Shown piece after piece: positions 43,344 through 55,212 of a DNA stretch of 64,000 nt. The translations under genes and the position numbers were made by a program. The notes beneath the pieces are model-generated. The model had not been told where the DNA came from and did not search any database. It worked only from the letters and a program-made list of their open reading frames with translations. The DNA is from Rhodanobacter sp. L36 (GTDB lineage Bacteria; Pseudomonadota; Gammaproteobacteria; Xanthomonadales; Rhodanobacteraceae). Position 1 is the first letter of the stretch, and every line of letters begins with the position of its first letter. The DNA lies in NCBI RefSeq assembly GCF_009765755.1, contig NZ_LMUV01000011.1, positions 661,690 through 725,689 on the forward strand, read 5' to 3'.

Positions 43344-45938
43344 ATGACCACCGTGTGGAAGCAACGGCTGCTTGGGCTTCTAATGGCGCTGGTTGCGATC
43401 GATGCACGTGCGACCAGTGGTGACCACAATCGCGCTGTCGCGCTCGTTGCCAAAATGAGTTTGCAGGAAAAAGTTTCGCAGATGCAGAGCAGCGCACCTG
43501 CGATTCCGCGTCTCGGCGTGCCCGCTTACGACTGGTGGAACGAGGGATTGCATGGCTCGGCGCGCGACGGACTTGCCACCGTGTTTCCGCAAGCCATCGG
43601 ACTGGCAGCGAGCTGGAATCCCGCCTTGCTGCATCAAGTCGGCGAAACGGTTTCCACCGAAGCGCGCGCGCGCTTCAACGCGGTCGGCGCCGGTCACGAC
43701 CATCGCCGTTACGAAGGCCTGACCATCTGGTCGCCGAACATCAATATTTTTCGCGATCCGCGCTGGGGCAGGGGACAGGAAACCTACGGTGAAGATCCGT
43801 ACCTCACGGGCCAGCTGGCCATCGGTTTCATTCACGGCATTCAGGGCGATGATCCGCAGCATCCGCGCGCCATCGCTACGCCCAAACATTTCGTCGTGCA
43901 CAGCGGGCCGGAATCGGGACGCCACGGTTTCGACATCGACGTGTCGCCGCACGATCTGGAGGCGACCTACCTGCCAGCGTTCCGGATGGCTATCACCGAA
44001 GGCCATGCCGGTTCGCTGATGTGTGCATACAACGCGCTGCATGGCACGCCCGTATGTGCCGATGATGCGTTGCTCACCGATCTGCTGCGCACGGATTGGG
44101 GCTTCGACGGTTACGTCGTATCCGATTGCGATGCCATCGACGACATGACGAACTTCCATCACTTTCGCAGCGACAACGCGCAGTCGTCCGCGGCGGCCGT
44201 GCAGGCCGGAACCGATCTGGATTGCGGCAATGCGTACGCCGGTCTGGTCCAGGCTGCGCAGGGTGGCCACGTGAAGGAATCCGAACTCGACTCGGCGTTG
44301 ATCCGGCTCTTTACCGCGCGCTACCGGCTTGGCGAGATGACTGCGAACGACACCAACCCTTATGCCGCCATCGGCGTCGATCAAATCAACAGCGCGGCGA
44401 GTCGACGGCTTGCGTTGCAGGCGGCGCTGGAATCGATGGTGCTGCTCAAGAATGCGCACCACATGCTGCCGTTGCGCGATGGATTGCATCTGGCGGTCAT
44501 CGGTCCAAATGCCGACACGATCGAAACGCTCGAGGCGAACTATCACGGGACATCGCACGCCGTGATCACGCCGTTGCAGGGGTTGCGCGAACGCTTTGGT
44601 GCCGATCACGTGAGCTACGCACAAGGCGCGCCGATCGCTTCCGGTGTTCCGTTGCCGATACCGGAAAGTGCATTGCGTCACGGCGCCAACGCCGGCCTGC
44701 TTGGCGAATATTTCGACACGCCGGATTTTCGCGGCACGCCGAAGATTACGCGCATCGATCGCAGCGTGGACTTCGACTGGGATCACGTATCTCCCGCCGA
44801 AAATTTGCACGACCACTACGCCGTGCGCTGGAGTGGTGAACTCGTGCCGCCGGGCGCGGGCGATTACATGCTGGCCGTTCACATCGATCGCTGCTTCGAT
44901 TGCGCGGGACATGATCCGGTGCATTTGTACGTCGACGGCAAGCCGGTGATCGTTGACGTCGGCGACGACTCGCACATGAAAGTGGATTTGCATTTCGACG
45001 ACACGCGCCCGCGCGCGCTACGACTCGAACTCGTACACAGTGGTGAGGATCAGGGCGTGCGACTGCAATGGCTGGCGCCGGCCGAAGCACAACTCGCGCA
45101 GGCCGGGGAGGTTGCGCAACATGCTGATGCGATCGTCGCCTTCGTTGGCTTGTCGCCGGATGTCGAAGGCGAGGAACTGTCGATCGACATACCCGGTTTT
45201 TCCGGCGGCGACCGCACCGACATCGCCTTGCCGGCGGCACAACGTGCGTTGCTCGAACGCGTCGCCGCCAGCGGCAAGCCACTCGTCGTCGTGCTGATGT
45301 CGGGCAGCGCGGTTGCGATGAACTGGGCGCAGGAACACGCCGATGCGATCGTCGATGCGTGGTATCCGGGCGAAGAAGGTGGTCGCGCCATCGCACGGAC
45401 ACTGGCGGGCGACGAAAATCCAGCCGGTCGCCTGCCGGTGACGTTCTACCGCGCCACCACCGATCTGCCGCCGTTCGTGAGTTACGCGATGGACGGGCGT
45501 ACCTATCGCTACTTCACCGGCACGCCGCTGTATCCGTTTGGTTTCGGATTGAGCTACACGCATTTTTCCTACGCGGATGCATCGCTATCGACCGCGCGAT
45601 TGCAGGCCGGCCAGTCGCTGACGGTCAGCGCCGTGGTGCGCAACGACGGTGATCGTGTCGGCGACGAAGTGGTGCAGGTGTATCTCGACAGCCCTGCAAC
45701 GGCACAAGCACCGCGTCACGCACTGACGGATTTTCGCCGCGTGCATCTTGCTGCGGGCGAGAGTCGTCGCATCGTTTTTGCCCTTTCGCCACGGCAGCTC
45801 AGTTCGGTCGACGAGGATGGCCATCGCGCGGTCGAGGCAGGCCGCTATCGCGTGTTTCTTGGCGGCGGTCAGCCCGGTGATGCGCCAGGCATCGGCGGAG
45901 ATTTCATGATCATCGGGCGCATCGCATTGCCGCGCTGA
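43344..45938 (+). CDS. Glycoside hydrolase family 3 with PA14 insert (beta-glucosidase/xylosidase)
   Basis: This 864-aa exported enzyme has signal peptide MTTVWKQRLLGLLMALVAIDARA, with cleavage near residue 23. The GH3 barrel follows, with DWWNEGLHG, IWSPNINIFRDPRWGRGQE and nucleophile Asp261 in VVSDCDAI. After the first part of the alpha/beta sandwich a PA14 domain is inserted (about 450-580, LGEYFDTPDFRG to GVRLQWL), which usually shapes substrate choice. The rest of the sandwich and a fibronectin-III-like domain follow (YPFGFGLSYTHFSY, about 720-860). It releases sugars from plant-type oligosaccharides in the periplasm. Whether it prefers xylose or glucose cannot be told. Confidence 0.93.
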   Translation: MTTVWKQRLLGLLMALVAIDARATSGDHNRAVALVAKMSLQEKVSQMQSSAPAIPRLGVPAYDWWNEGLHGSARDGLATVFPQAIGLAASWNPALLHQVGETVSTEARARFNAVGAGHDHRRYEGLTIWSPNINIFRDPRWGRGQETYGEDPYLTGQLAIGFIHGIQGDDPQHPRAIATPKHFVVHSGPESGRHGFDIDVSPHDLEATYLPAFRMAITEGHAGSLMCAYNALHGTPVCADDALLTDLLRTDWGFDGYVVSDCDAIDDMTNFHHFRSDNAQSSAAAVQAGTDLDCGNAYAGLVQAAQGGHVKESELDSALIRLFTARYRLGEMTANDTNPYAAIGVDQINSAASRRLALQAALESMVLLKNAHHMLPLRDGLHLAVIGPNADTIETLEANYHGTSHAVITPLQGLRERFGADHVSYAQGAPIASGVPLPIPESALRHGANAGLLGEYFDTPDFRGTPKITRIDRSVDFDWDHVSPAENLHDHYAVRWSGELVPPGAGDYMLAVHIDRCFDCAGHDPVHLYVDGKPVIVDVGDDSHMKVDLHFDDTRPRALRLELVHSGEDQGVRLQWLAPAEAQLAQAGEVAQHADAIVAFVGLSPDVEGEELSIDIPGFSGGDRTDIALPAAQRALLERVAASGKPLVVVLMSGSAVAMNWAQEHADAIVDAWYPGEEGGRAIARTLAGDENPAGRLPVTFYRATTDLPPFVSYAMDGRTYRYFTGTPLYPFGFGLSYTHFSYADASLSTARLQAGQSLTVSAVVRNDGDRVGDEVVQVYLDSPATAQAPRHALTDFRRVHLAAGESRRIVFALSPRQLSSVDEDGHRAVEAGRYRVFLGGGQPGDAPGIGGDFMIIGRIALPR

Positions 45939-46026
45939 TGGCCTGCATCACCGCCTGACGGCGGTGCTTGTCGCCGTTTTCACTCCGCATCCTGCATACA
46001 GGGCTACCGCATATCGGAGCAGTCCC

Positions 46027-46326
46027 ATGGCTTTTACGCGCAATCCGAACATCGACGATTCCGCCGTCTTCAACTGGCTTTTGCTGCGTAACGATTCGAG
46101 TGTTGATCGTGGCTCGCAGTACCTGCATCTCGGCGCCGTTACGTCCGTCAACGTGCAATCCAGCGCCGACAGATTTCAGGTCAGCGTGGTGGTGCAGGGC
46201 GAGACGGTGATATGGGGTGATGGCGATGACCAAGATGCTGCGACGAAAGAAGCCATGGGCCTGATCGAACGCATCAACAGCGTGCATAACCCGCAGGCGA
46301 TGGCTGGCCTCACGCCGCTGTCGTGA
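46027..46326 (+). CDS. Small hypothetical soluble protein (99 aa)
   Basis: ATG 46027 starts MAFTRNPNIDDSAVFNWLLL. The protein is beta-rich in the middle (LHLGAVTSVNVQSSADRFQV, SVVVQGETVIWGD) and ends in a helix (ATKEAMGLIERINS). There is no signal peptide. The family is not recognised. It is the first of a run of small, mostly hydrophilic proteins lying between the glycosidase and the lexA2 operon. Confidence 0.6.
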   Translation: MAFTRNPNIDDSAVFNWLLLRNDSSVDRGSQYLHLGAVTSVNVQSSADRFQVSVVVQGETVIWGDGDDQDAATKEAMGLIERINSVHNPQAMAGLTPLS

Positions 46327-46362
46327 GCAATGCTGTCATGGACGGCTAAACGGATGTGCGCG

Positions 46363-46542
46363 TTACTTTGAATTCACTGGACGACGAAGTGGGCCGATGC
46401 CGACTTCGCTGATTTCGCCGTGCGCATCGTCGATGCGTGTAAACACTTTCGATGTTTTGCCTGAAGGTGATTCTGCAGTGTCGGGAGCGTTGTCTTCAAA
46501 CACCGGTGGAACCGAAAAGGAATGTTCTGTCCGCTCAGTCAT
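46363..46542 (-). CDS. Small acidic hypothetical protein (59 aa)
   Basis: From ATG 46542 the frame gives MTERTEHSFSVPPVFEDNAP..., an acidic and probably disordered protein ending RRPVNSK. The longer frame upstream of this ATG is arginine- and serine-rich and looks non-coding. The ribosome binding site is weak. It is the only minus-strand gene in this small-protein cluster. Confidence 0.45.
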   Translation of the reverse strand: MTERTEHSFSVPPVFEDNAPDTAESPSGKTSKVFTRIDDAHGEISEVGIGPLRRPVNSK

Positions 46543-46724
46543 GCTTGCTTCGCCAAGATGGGATGGTTCAAAAACGCGGATGCGTTTCGCCGGATCGAGA
46601 GGCTGATCGCTTCGTGGTGAAGCGGTCGTCAAGCATCGGCGCCGAATACTCCACGTGCTTCGAACAGTCGAAAGGGAAGACTGCATGCGTCGGCAATGTC
46701 GCCGGCTTTCCAAGCGGAATCGTC

Positions 46725-47381
<657 letters not shown>

Positions 47382-47382
<1 letters not shown>

Positions 47383-47672
47383 TGCCGCATCGCGCCGACC
47401 ACGTCGACAACACCACGATCCAGAAGCAGTTGCTGAGTCTGCTGGCGGAGCGCAAGCCGGAGTCGTCGATTTGTCCATCGGACGTTGCACGTGCGCTGTT
47501 TCCCGATGACGAGCCTGCATGGCGGGCGTTGATGCCGAAGATTCGTTCGATAGCGGTAGCCCTTGCGCGTGAAGACCGGATCGAGATCACCCGTGGAGGT
47601 CGGCGACTGCATCTGGATTCGATCAAAGGTGGACCAATTCGGCTTCACCGCGGCGCGGCTTTTCAGAATTGA
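47382..47672 (+). CDS. DUF3253-like winged-helix protein
   Basis: This 96-aa protein starts at ATG 47382 in a TGATG overlap with the gene before. TTIQKQLLSLLAERKP, CPSDVARALFPDDEPAWRAL and ALAREDRIEITRGGRRL give a compact winged-helix-like pattern typical of DUF3253. In other genomes DUF3253 genes often sit among stress genes; no function is established to my knowledge. It ends 69 bp before the LexA2 operator. Confidence 0.75.
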
Positions 47673-47740
47673 TCCAGGCCGCGCTGTCGCAAATCGGCGT
47701 CCGATTCTTCGGCTCGGGCAGGTGATCTCATGTATTGCTG

Positions 47741-47766
47741 TATTTTCACCTTAAAAGGTGAAAATA
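47741..47766. promoter_or_regulatory. Likely LexA2 operator of the mutagenesis operon
   Basis: TATTTTCACCTT (47741-47752) and AAGGTGAAAATA (47755-47766) are perfect 12-base arms with a two-base AA centre. The site ends seven bases before the lexA2 start codon, so a bound dimer would block the promoter and ribosome access. It does not resemble the E. coli LexA box. Assignment to LexA2 is from position. Confidence 0.7.
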
Positions 47767-47773
47767 TATCGGC

Positions 47774-48394
47774 ATGAGCCTGCAGCTGACCTCCCGCCAA
47801 TCCAACATCCTCGACTTCATCCGTACCCGCCTCGAGCACGGCGGCTCTGCTCCGACGCTCGATGAAATCGGCCAGGCAATGGGCCTGCCCAATGTCAGCG
47901 CCGTACTCAAGCATGTGCGTTCGCTGGAGGCCAAGGGTCGGCTGGTGATCGAACCGAATCGATCGCGCGGCATCCGGCTGGTGACCGCGCCCGATCCCAT
48001 CGATGCAGACACCATGGATCTGCCACTGGTCGGGCGTATCGCCGCTGGCGAACCGCTGTTTTCAGAGTCGCGCGTCGAACGCACGGTGCGTGTGTCGCGT
48101 GGGCTGTTCCGGCTGAAGCCGGACTATCTCGTGCGGGTCATCGGCGACTCGATGCGCGATGAAGGCATCCTCGATCAGGATCTCGTGGGCGTGCACGCGA
48201 CGCCGGTGGCGCGCCACGGCGAAGTCGTTGCGGCACGCGTCGGTGGCAACCAGTTCACCATCAAGCGGCTGCACTGGATAGGCGATGTGATCAGGCTGTT
48301 GCCGAACAGCGCGGGTCATCGGCCGATCGATCCTGACCCGACCGAGGACTTCGCCATCGAAGGCCTGTTCGCTGGTTTGCTGAGGGGCTGCTGA
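47774..48394 (+). CDS. lexA2: LexA2-type SOS repressor
   Basis: This 206-aa repressor has an N-terminal winged HTH (LTSRQSNILDFIRTRLEHGG, TLDEIGQAMGLPNVSAVLKH). The C-terminal self-cleaving peptidase domain has cleavage site Ala91-Gly92 (GRIAAGEP), catalytic Ser126 (GDSMRDEG) and Lys164 (FTIKRL). It should repress its own operon until RecA filaments trigger cleavage. Its stop codon overlaps the imuA start. The HTH differs from standard LexA, consistent with a distinct operator. It represses its own operon, judged from the adjacent palindrome. Confidence 0.93.
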   Translation: MSLQLTSRQSNILDFIRTRLEHGGSAPTLDEIGQAMGLPNVSAVLKHVRSLEAKGRLVIEPNRSRGIRLVTAPDPIDADTMDLPLVGRIAAGEPLFSESRVERTVRVSRGLFRLKPDYLVRVIGDSMRDEGILDQDLVGVHATPVARHGEVVAARVGGNQFTIKRLHWIGDVIRLLPNSAGHRPIDPDPTEDFAIEGLFAGLLRGC

Positions 48395-49017
48395 TGGGCG
48401 CTGTGATTGCCCTGTCGAGCATGCTCGATGCACGTCAGATATGGCGTGGTCGCGCCATGCCGGTGCCGGCCGGTGATCAGCCGACCGGTTGGGCAGCGCT
48501 CGATGCCGCATTGCCAGCCGGTGGCTGGCCAGATGCTGCGCTGTCGGAAATCCTGTTGCCGGCGGATGGTGTTGGCGAGTTGCGCCTGCTGCTGCCCACG
48601 CTGGCGCGCCTAAGCCATGCCGCTCGTTCCGTGATGGTGGTGACGCCGCCGTACTCGCCGTGTGTGGCGGGTTGGCAGCAACACGGCGTGGACATGCGCA
48701 AGGTGGATATCGTCGCTGCGAAACAGGCCGATGTGTTGTGGGCGACCGAGCAATGCCTGCGTTCGGGCAGTTGCGCTGCGGTGCTGGCATGGCCACGGCA
48801 GGCCGACGATCGCGCATTGCGTCGGCTGCAGGTGGCGGCCGATACGGGACGTGCGCTGGCTTTTGTGTTTCGCGATCGACGGCATCTTTCCAGCGCGTCG
48901 CCAGCAGCCTTGCGGCTGGAAATCGAAACTTCGCCAAGCGCCCGCGTGTGGGTGCGCAAGTGTCGCGGTGGCGTGGAGCCGCCGCAGCCGTTCCCGCTCG
49001 CTCGTTCATTGCATTGA
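48394..49017 (+). CDS. imuA: ImuA, RecA-like mutasome protein
   Basis: The protein has 207 aa and starts at ATG 48394, overlapping the lexA2 stop by one base. It is a diverged RecA/SulA-like protein, with TGWAALDAALPAGGWPDAAL at the place of the RecA core and no intact Walker A lysine. In other bacteria ImuA (SulA2) works with ImuB and DnaE2 in damage-induced mutagenic synthesis. The position between lexA2 and imuB settles the call, since sequence identity in this family is low. Confidence 0.9.
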   Translation: MGAVIALSSMLDARQIWRGRAMPVPAGDQPTGWAALDAALPAGGWPDAALSEILLPADGVGELRLLLPTLARLSHAARSVMVVTPPYSPCVAGWQQHGVDMRKVDIVAAKQADVLWATEQCLRSGSCAAVLAWPRQADDRALRRLQVAADTGRALAFVFRDRRHLSSASPAALRLEIETSPSARVWVRKCRGGVEPPQPFPLARSLH

Positions 49018-49029
49018 TGGCGGCCGATC

Positions 49030-50433
49030 ATGTTGTGGGCTTGCGTATTGCTGCCACATCTCGCGCTGGATGGTGTCCTTCGCCGTCGCGCGGATGAAGG
49101 TCCTCTGGTCTTGGTGGATGGCGCCGTCAACGCGCGCGTCATCGTTGCGGCGAATGCGTCGGCACGCGACGCCGGGCTGCGGGTCGGCCAGCGACTGATC
49201 GCTGCGCACGCCTTGCTCGCGCAATTCGATGCGTTGCCTTACGACGCCTGCGCCGTCGATCGCTGGCAACGCTTTCTGGCGGCGGTGGCATATCGCTACA
49301 GCTCCGAAGTGAGCCTGCTGCCGCACGCGATCGTGCTCGAAGTCAGTCGTAGCCTTGCCCTGTTCGGACCGTGGCCACAATTCGAAACGATGCTGCGCGA
49401 GGATATCGGTGCGCTCGGTTTCCATCATCGCATCGCACTCGCACCGACGCCGCATGCGGCTTATGTGCTGGCGGGCATGCGCGATGGTTTGGCCGTCCAT
49501 TCGCCGGATCACCTGCATCAGGCATTGCAGCCTGTGCCAATGCGCAAAAGCCGACTGCCGGCTGCATCCGTCGATGCATTGTCGGGCATGGGCATACGCA
49601 CGCTCGGGCAATTGCTGAAACTGCCGCGCGATGGATTGCGTCGACGATTCGGCAGCGAGTTGCTGGCTGCTATCGATCGATTACTGGGCGACTCGCCATC
49701 GGGACTCGACAACTATCGCCCACCCGATGTTTTCGACCTGCATGTCGAACTCATGCACGAAGTGGAGAATATCGCCGCGCTGGTTTTTCCGCTGCGCCGC
49801 ATGACCGGCGACCTTGGCGCGTACCTGGCGGGCAGAGACGGCGGTGTGCAGCGATTCCTGTTGAAGCTCGAACATCGCGAAGGCAGAACGACCGAGGTGC
49901 AGGTCGGGTTGCTGGCGTCCGAGCGCGATGCCGGCATGCTTTTCGAAGTGGCGCGCGGACGACTGGAACAGATGCAACTGCCCGAACCCGTGCTGGCGCT
50001 GCGAATGATCGCGCGCGATCTGCCGAGTTTTGTGCCGACCGGCCGCGATCTGTTCGACGAACGTCCGGCCAACGCCTTGCCGATCACACAACTACGCGAG
50101 CGGTTGCGCGCAAGGCTGGGCGATCGCGCCGTGTATCGACTGGGCAGCACCACCGATCCGCGTCCCGAACACGCACAGGGTGTTGCCGAATCAAGCGCTG
50201 GTTATGACGAACCGCATCCGCGTCCGACCTGGCTGCTGGATCGCCCCATGCTGTTGCGCGGTGCACCGCCGCGCATCATCGCCGGGCCCGAGCGACTGGA
50301 AACAGGCTGGTGGGATGGCGCCGAGGCGCGCCGCGATTACTACGTGATCGAAACGTCGCTCGGGCAATATGCGTGGGCTTTCTGTCAGCCGGGCGAGCAG
50401 ACCGGCTGGATGCTGCAGGGCTGGTTTGCATGA
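49030..50433 (+). CDS. imuB: ImuB, Y-family polymerase homologue of the mutasome
   Basis: This 467-aa protein has a Y-family fold: [35 protein letters not shown], and a helix-hairpin-helix region around [20 protein letters not shown]. ImuB proteins normally lack the catalytic acidic residues and serve as the hub that links DnaE2 to the sliding clamp; the region of the first catalytic Asp is altered here too. It starts 12 bp after imuA and overlaps dnaE2 by four bases (ATGA). It is co-transcribed under LexA2 control. Confidence 0.92.
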   Translation: MLWACVLLPHLALDGVLRRRADEGPLVLVDGAVNARVIVAANASARDAGLRVGQRLIAAHALLAQFDALPYDACAVDRWQRFLAAVAYRYSSEVSLLPHAIVLEVSRSLALFGPWPQFETMLREDIGALGFHHRIALAPTPHAAYVLAGMRDGLAVHSPDHLHQALQPVPMRKSRLPAASVDALSGMGIRTLGQLLKLPRDGLRRRFGSELLAAIDRLLGDSPSGLDNYRPPDVFDLHVELMHEVENIAALVFPLRRMTGDLGAYLAGRDGGVQRFLLKLEHREGRTTEVQVGLLASERDAGMLFEVARGRLEQMQLPEPVLALRMIARDLPSFVPTGRDLFDERPANALPITQLRERLRARLGDRAVYRLGSTTDPRPEHAQGVAESSAGYDEPHPRPTWLLDRPMLLRGAPPRIIAGPERLETGWWDGAEARRDYYVIETSLGQYAWAFCQPGEQTGWMLQGWFA

Positions 50434-53400
50434 CTGATTACGCCGAACTGCATTGCCTGTCTGATTTCTCCTTCGGCCGTGGCGCATCGAACGCACGCGA
50501 GCTGTTCGAACGCGCCAAGGCATGCGGTTACAGCGCGCTGGCGATCACCGACGAGTGCTCGCTGGCTGGCATCGTGCGCGCGTATCAGGCGTCTCAGGAC
50601 ATCGGATTGCATCTGATCGTCGGCGCGGAATTCCAGCTCAACGATGGTCCGAAGCTGGTGCTGTTATGCGAGAACAAGCAGGGCTATACCGAGCTGTGTC
50701 GACTGATTACTTGTGGACGTCGAGCGTCGGAGAAAGGAACGTATCGACTCACCTGCAAAGACCTGCAAAGCGGAATGCCGGGCACGCTCGCTTTGTGGAT
50801 TCCCGAGGTACAACCGAACATCGCGCACGGCCGCTGGATGCGCACCACGTTCGATAATCGCGCGTGGCTCTCAGTGGAACTGCATCGCGGGCCGGACGAT
50901 GCCACACGACTGCGAGAGTTGCAGGAACTGGGGCGGGCACTGGATTTGCCGCTCGTTGCGAGCGGCGACGTGCACATGCACGTGCGTCGTCGACTGGCGC
51001 TGCAACACACGCTCACTGCAATACGGCATCGCGTGCCGATCGCCGAAGCGGGCGCGTTGATCTTCCGCAACGGCGAACGGCATCTGCGTCGACGCGATGT
51101 ACTGGTCGATCTGTATCCCGACGCCTTGTTGCAGGAAAGTGTGCACATCGCCGAGCGCTGTATGTTCCACATGAGCGCATTGAAATACGACTATCCGACA
51201 GAGCTCGTGCCGGAAGGTTATTCGTCGACGAGTTGGTTACGCCAGCTTGCCGAAGAAGGCATCCGCTGGCGCTGGCCGGATGGCGTCAGCGACAAGGTGC
51301 GCAAGTTGATCGATGACGAGCTGGCGTTGATCGCATTGAAGAAATACGAACCCTTCTTTCTCACCGTGCGCGACATTGTCCATTTTGCACGCGACGAAGG
51401 CATCCTCTGTCAGGGACGAGGCTCGGCCGCCAATTCCGCCGTGTGTTTTGCGCTCGGCGTGACCGAGGTGGACCCGGAGGTCAACAACCTGCTGGTCGCG
51501 CGCTTCATCAGTGAAGACCGCGACGAGCCACCGGACATCGACGTTGATTTCGAGCACGAACGACGCGAAGAAGTCATCCAGTACATCTACAAAAAGTACG
51601 GACGCGAACGCGCCGCCCTGGCGGCTACGGTCATCTGCTATCGCGGAAGGAGCGCCGTACGCGACGTGGCAAAGGCGCTGGGTTTGCCGCTGGATCAGGC
51701 CGATCAACTCAGCGATGTCTTCGCGCGCGGCTGGGGCGACAGCACATGCGAACAGCGATTGCGCGAACAGGGTTTCGATCCGGACAGCCCGATCATTCGC
51801 CGCGTGCTGAAACTTACATTTGAATTGCTTGGCATGCCGCGGCATTTGTCACAGCACGTCGGCGGCTTCGTGATTTCCAATACGTCGCTGAGCGAAATGG
51901 TGCCTGTCGAAAACGCGGCGATGCCGGATCGCACGGTGATCCAGTGGGAGAAGGACGACCTGGATTACATGCGCATGCTGAAAGTCGATTGTCTCGCGCT
52001 CGGCATGCTGACCTGTCTGCGCAAATGCTTCAGCTTGTTGAAGAACGAACACGGCGTGGACAAGACGATCGCGTCGATCGCGAAAAATCATGCCGGTGAC
52101 AAGGATACGTACGCGATGATCCGGCGCGCCGATACCGTCGGCGTGTTCCAGATCGAAAGCCGCGCGCAGATGGCGATGTTGCCGCGGCATCGGCCCACGA
52201 ATTTCTACGACCTGGTGATCCAGGTGGCGATCGTGCGGCCCGGGCCGATCCAGGGCGACATGGTGCATCCGTATCTGCGGCGTCGAAACGGCGAGGAAGA
52301 GGTCGACTATCCGTCGCCGGAATCCAGGGAGGTGCTGGAGCGCACGCTTGGCGTGCCGTTGTTCCAGGAACAGGTGATGAAACTGGCGATGGTGGCTGCG
52401 GGTTTTTCCGCCGATGAAGCCGACAAGTTACGTCGCTCGATGGCTGCATGGAAACGTCACGGCGGACTGGAGCCGCATCGCGAAAAGCTGATGCAGGGCA
52501 TGCTGGATAGAAATTACACGGCGGAATTCGCCGCGCGCATCTTCGAGCAGATCAAGGGTTTTGGTTCCTACGGTTTTCCCGAATCGCACGCGGCCAGTTT
52601 TGCGAATCTTGTTTTCGCATCGTGCTGGTTGAAACGTCATTACCCTGCGGCTTTCGCCTGCGCGTTGCTCAATTCGCAACCGATGGGTTTCTATGGCCCG
52701 AGCCAGATCGTGCAGGATGTGCAACGTCATCGCATCGCAGTCCGCCCGGTGGACGTGCGTTTCAGCGACTGGGATTGCACGTTGGAAAACGATGCGCGTG
52801 GACACGCCGATGCACGCGCGATCCGTTTGGGCTTGCGCATGGTGCGGGGATTTCCGGAAGCGGCAGCGCTTCGCCTGGCTGCTGCGCGCAAGCTAAAAAC
52901 TTTCATCGACATCGCCGATCTTTGTGCACGTGCCGATCTGGATCGCCGCCAACAGGATCTGCTCGCCGACGCGGCGGCGCTGCGCGGGCTGGCCGGCCAT
53001 CGTCATCACGCGCGTTGGGCAGTCGCTGGTGTCGAGGCACAATGGCCGTTGTTCGGCATCGAAAGCCCGGCCGAGCAGGCGGTGATTTTGCCACTACCTA
53101 CGCAGGCGGAAGACACGCTCGCCGACTATGCACGCGTGGGTGTCAGCCTTGGGCCGCATCCGCTGAAACAGATTCGCGCCCGCCTCAATGCGGCCCATTG
53201 CCTTGACGGAAAAATGCTGCGCACGCAGCCGCATAACAGTCGCGTGCGCGTGGCCGGACTGGTGACTTCACGACAGCGACCACAAACCGCCAGCGGCATC
53301 ATTTTTCTGACGCTGGAAGACGAACATGGCTTGATCAATGTTGTGGTGTGGCGACACGTGGCCGATGCGCAACGTCGTCCGTTGTTGCAAGCGCGTCTGC

Positions 53401-53519
53401 TGGCGGTGGAAGGGCAGTGGGAACACGTGGACGGCGTCAGTCACCTGATCGCCCATCGATTGAAAGACCTCACGCCTCTGCTCGGTGCGCTGGATGCACG
53501 GTCGCGTGATTTCCATTGA
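50430..53519 (+). CDS. dnaE2: Error-prone DNA polymerase DnaE2 (ImuC)
   Basis: This 1,029-aa C-family polymerase copies past DNA lesions. ATG 50430 overlaps the imuB stop and begins the PHP domain ([20 protein letters not shown]). Polymerase motifs include [20 protein letters not shown] and the catalytic [16 protein letters not shown]. Later come a helix-hairpin-helix region and an OB fold ([35 protein letters not shown]). The length is standard for DnaE2 and shorter than replicative DnaE. The PHP metal-binding residues look partly altered, as is usual in DnaE2. The gene ends 13 bp before the convergent udgX gene. Confidence 0.96.
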   Translation: MTDYAELHCLSDFSFGRGASNARELFERAKACGYSALAITDECSLAGIVRAYQASQDIGLHLIVGAEFQLNDGPKLVLLCENKQGYTELCRLITCGRRASEKGTYRLTCKDLQSGMPGTLALWIPEVQPNIAHGRWMRTTFDNRAWLSVELHRGPDDATRLRELQELGRALDLPLVASGDVHMHVRRRLALQHTLTAIRHRVPIAEAGALIFRNGERHLRRRDVLVDLYPDALLQESVHIAERCMFHMSALKYDYPTELVPEGYSSTSWLRQLAEEGIRWRWPDGVSDKVRKLIDDELALIALKKYEPFFLTVRDIVHFARDEGILCQGRGSAANSAVCFALGVTEVDPEVNNLLVARFISEDRDEPPDIDVDFEHERREEVIQYIYKKYGRERAALAATVICYRGRSAVRDVAKALGLPLDQADQLSDVFARGWGDSTCEQRLREQGFDPDSPIIRRVLKLTFELLGMPRHLSQHVGGFVISNTSLSEMVPVENAAMPDRTVIQWEKDDLDYMRMLKVDCLALGMLTCLRKCFSLLKNEHGVDKTIASIAKNHAGDKDTYAMIRRADTVGVFQIESRAQMAMLPRHRPTNFYDLVIQVAIVRPGPIQGDMVHPYLRRRNGEEEVDYPSPESREVLERTLGVPLFQEQVMKLAMVAAGFSADEADKLRRSMAAWKRHGGLEPHREKLMQGMLDRNYTAEFAARIFEQIKGFGSYGFPESHAASFANLVFASCWLKRHYPAAFACALLNSQPMGFYGPSQIVQDVQRHRIAVRPVDVRFSDWDCTLENDARGHADARAIRLGLRMVRGFPEAAALRLAAARKLKTFIDIADLCARADLDRRQQDLLADAAALRGLAGHRHHARWAVAGVEAQWPLFGIESPAEQAVILPLPTQAEDTLADYARVGVSLGPHPLKQIRARLNAAHCLDGKMLRTQPHNSRVRVAGLVTSRQRPQTASGIIFLTLEDEHGLINVVVWRHVADAQRRPLLQARLLAVEGQWEHVDGVSHLIAHRLKDLTPLLGALDARSRDFH

Positions 53520-53532
53520 GTTGAATTGTTAC

Positions 53533-54141
<609 letters not shown>

Positions 54142-54216
54142 GTCGCTGCCCGTTTGGCCAGCGGCACAGTTTCCGCTATACCAGTTTGGGCAGAATTCAC
54201 GTTGTGTGCGCGATTC

Positions 54217-54375
54217 CTAAATCACGCCCAGAAGCAGCAACACAATCACGATGACGATGACCAGTCCGAGCCCACCAACCGGACGGTAACCCCACGAGCG
54301 ACTGTACGGCCATGCCGGAATGGCGCCGATCAGCAGCAGGATGAGCACGATGATCAACAGGGTTGAAATAGTCAT
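54217..54375 (-). CDS. DUF3309 small membrane protein
   Basis: This 52-aa protein starts at ATG 54375 with a GAGGAA ribosome binding site. It has two membrane helices (MTISTLLIIVLILLLIGAIP and GLVIVIVIVLLLLGVI) joined by the WPYSRSWGYRPVGGLG loop, the DUF3309 signature. Such genes are common among stress genes in proteobacteria. Its TAG stop is in the same frame as the udgX reading frame below. Confidence 0.85.
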   Translation of the reverse strand: MTISTLLIIVLILLLIGAIPAWPYSRSWGYRPVGGLGLVIVIVIVLLLLGVI

Positions 54376-54566
54376 GATTTTTTCCTCGTGATGGTGGCTT
54401 GAGCAGCTGCGGTATGCGCAATAGCAATTGCACCTTCGCAAGTACCTCGTCGACGAATCGTCAAGCTGACGGTCCATCACCCAATATCACGACAGGCTCA
54501 CGATGCAGCGACGTGTTCTGCATGCCGGAAATATCAGCCTGTGCTTTTCATCCCAAGGAGAAAAGC

Positions 54567-55157
54567 ATGACCGCACCAACCAACGGCGCAAACACAAAAT
54601 CAGGAACGAGCGATCAGTCGTCTCGACTCAGCGGACGAAGCATTGCCATCCTCGCTACCGATGGTTTCGAGCAATCCGAACTCACCGAACCGAAACGACT
54701 GCTTGAGGAAGCCGGTGCCGAAGTCAGCGTCATCGCTCCTGGTGGTGCTTCGAAAATCAAGGGTTGGGACAAGAAGGATTGGGGAAAATCCGTTGATGTC
54801 GATGTCGCACTCGCCGATGCGGACGAGGCGGACTATGACGCGCTGGTACTTCCGGGTGGCGTGATGAATCCGGACAAGCTCCGGCTGGAATCCGCAGCTG
54901 TGGAGCTGATCAAGGCCTTTGGCGAATCAGGTAAACCCATCGCTGCCATTTGCCATGGTCCTTGGACATTGATCGATGCACAGCTGGTCGAAGGACGCAC
55001 GATGACGTCGTGGCCATCGCTGCGCGCGGACCTGGAAAATGCCGGTGCGACGTGGGAAGACCGCGAAGTGGTTCACGATGGACAGCTGATTACCAGCCGC
55101 AAGCCCGATGATATTCCCGCTTTCGCGAGAACGCTTATCGATCAATTGGCCGTCTGA
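54567..55157 (+). CDS. PfpI/DJ-1-family protein (YhbO-like)
   Basis: This 196-aa protein starts at ATG 54567, behind AAGGAG. GRSIAILATDGFEQSELTEP, DYDALVLPGGVMNPDKLR and the nucleophile elbow AAICHGPWTLI mark the PfpI type, close in layout to E. coli YhbO. These proteins protect against acid, oxidative and carbonyl stress, acting as deglycases or glyoxalases; which activity applies is debated. A 24-residue polar N-terminal extension precedes the fold. It is monocistronic, ending before a hairpin. Confidence 0.9.
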   Translation: MTAPTNGANTKSGTSDQSSRLSGRSIAILATDGFEQSELTEPKRLLEEAGAEVSVIAPGGASKIKGWDKKDWGKSVDVDVALADADEADYDALVLPGGVMNPDKLRLESAAVELIKAFGESGKPIAAICHGPWTLIDAQLVEGRTMTSWPSLRADLENAGATWEDREVVHDGQLITSRKPDDIPAFARTLIDQLAV

Positions 55158-55172
55158 TTGCTAATGGTCGAT

Positions 55173-55203
55173 ACGGATCGCGCTGTTTGCACGATCCGTT
55201 TTC
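55173..55203. terminator. Hairpin between convergent PfpI and reductase genes
   Basis: ACGGATCG (55173-55180) and CGATCCGT (55192-55199) form an 8-bp stem with an 11-base loop, followed by TTTC on the plus strand. It is a plausible plus-strand terminator. Confidence 0.6.
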
Positions 55204-55212
55204 TTGAATCGA

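Noticed and set aside
43380..44993. A 537-aa minus-strand open frame
   Set aside because: It is antisense to the GH3 gene, with arginine- and histidine-rich shadow composition and no recognisable motif.
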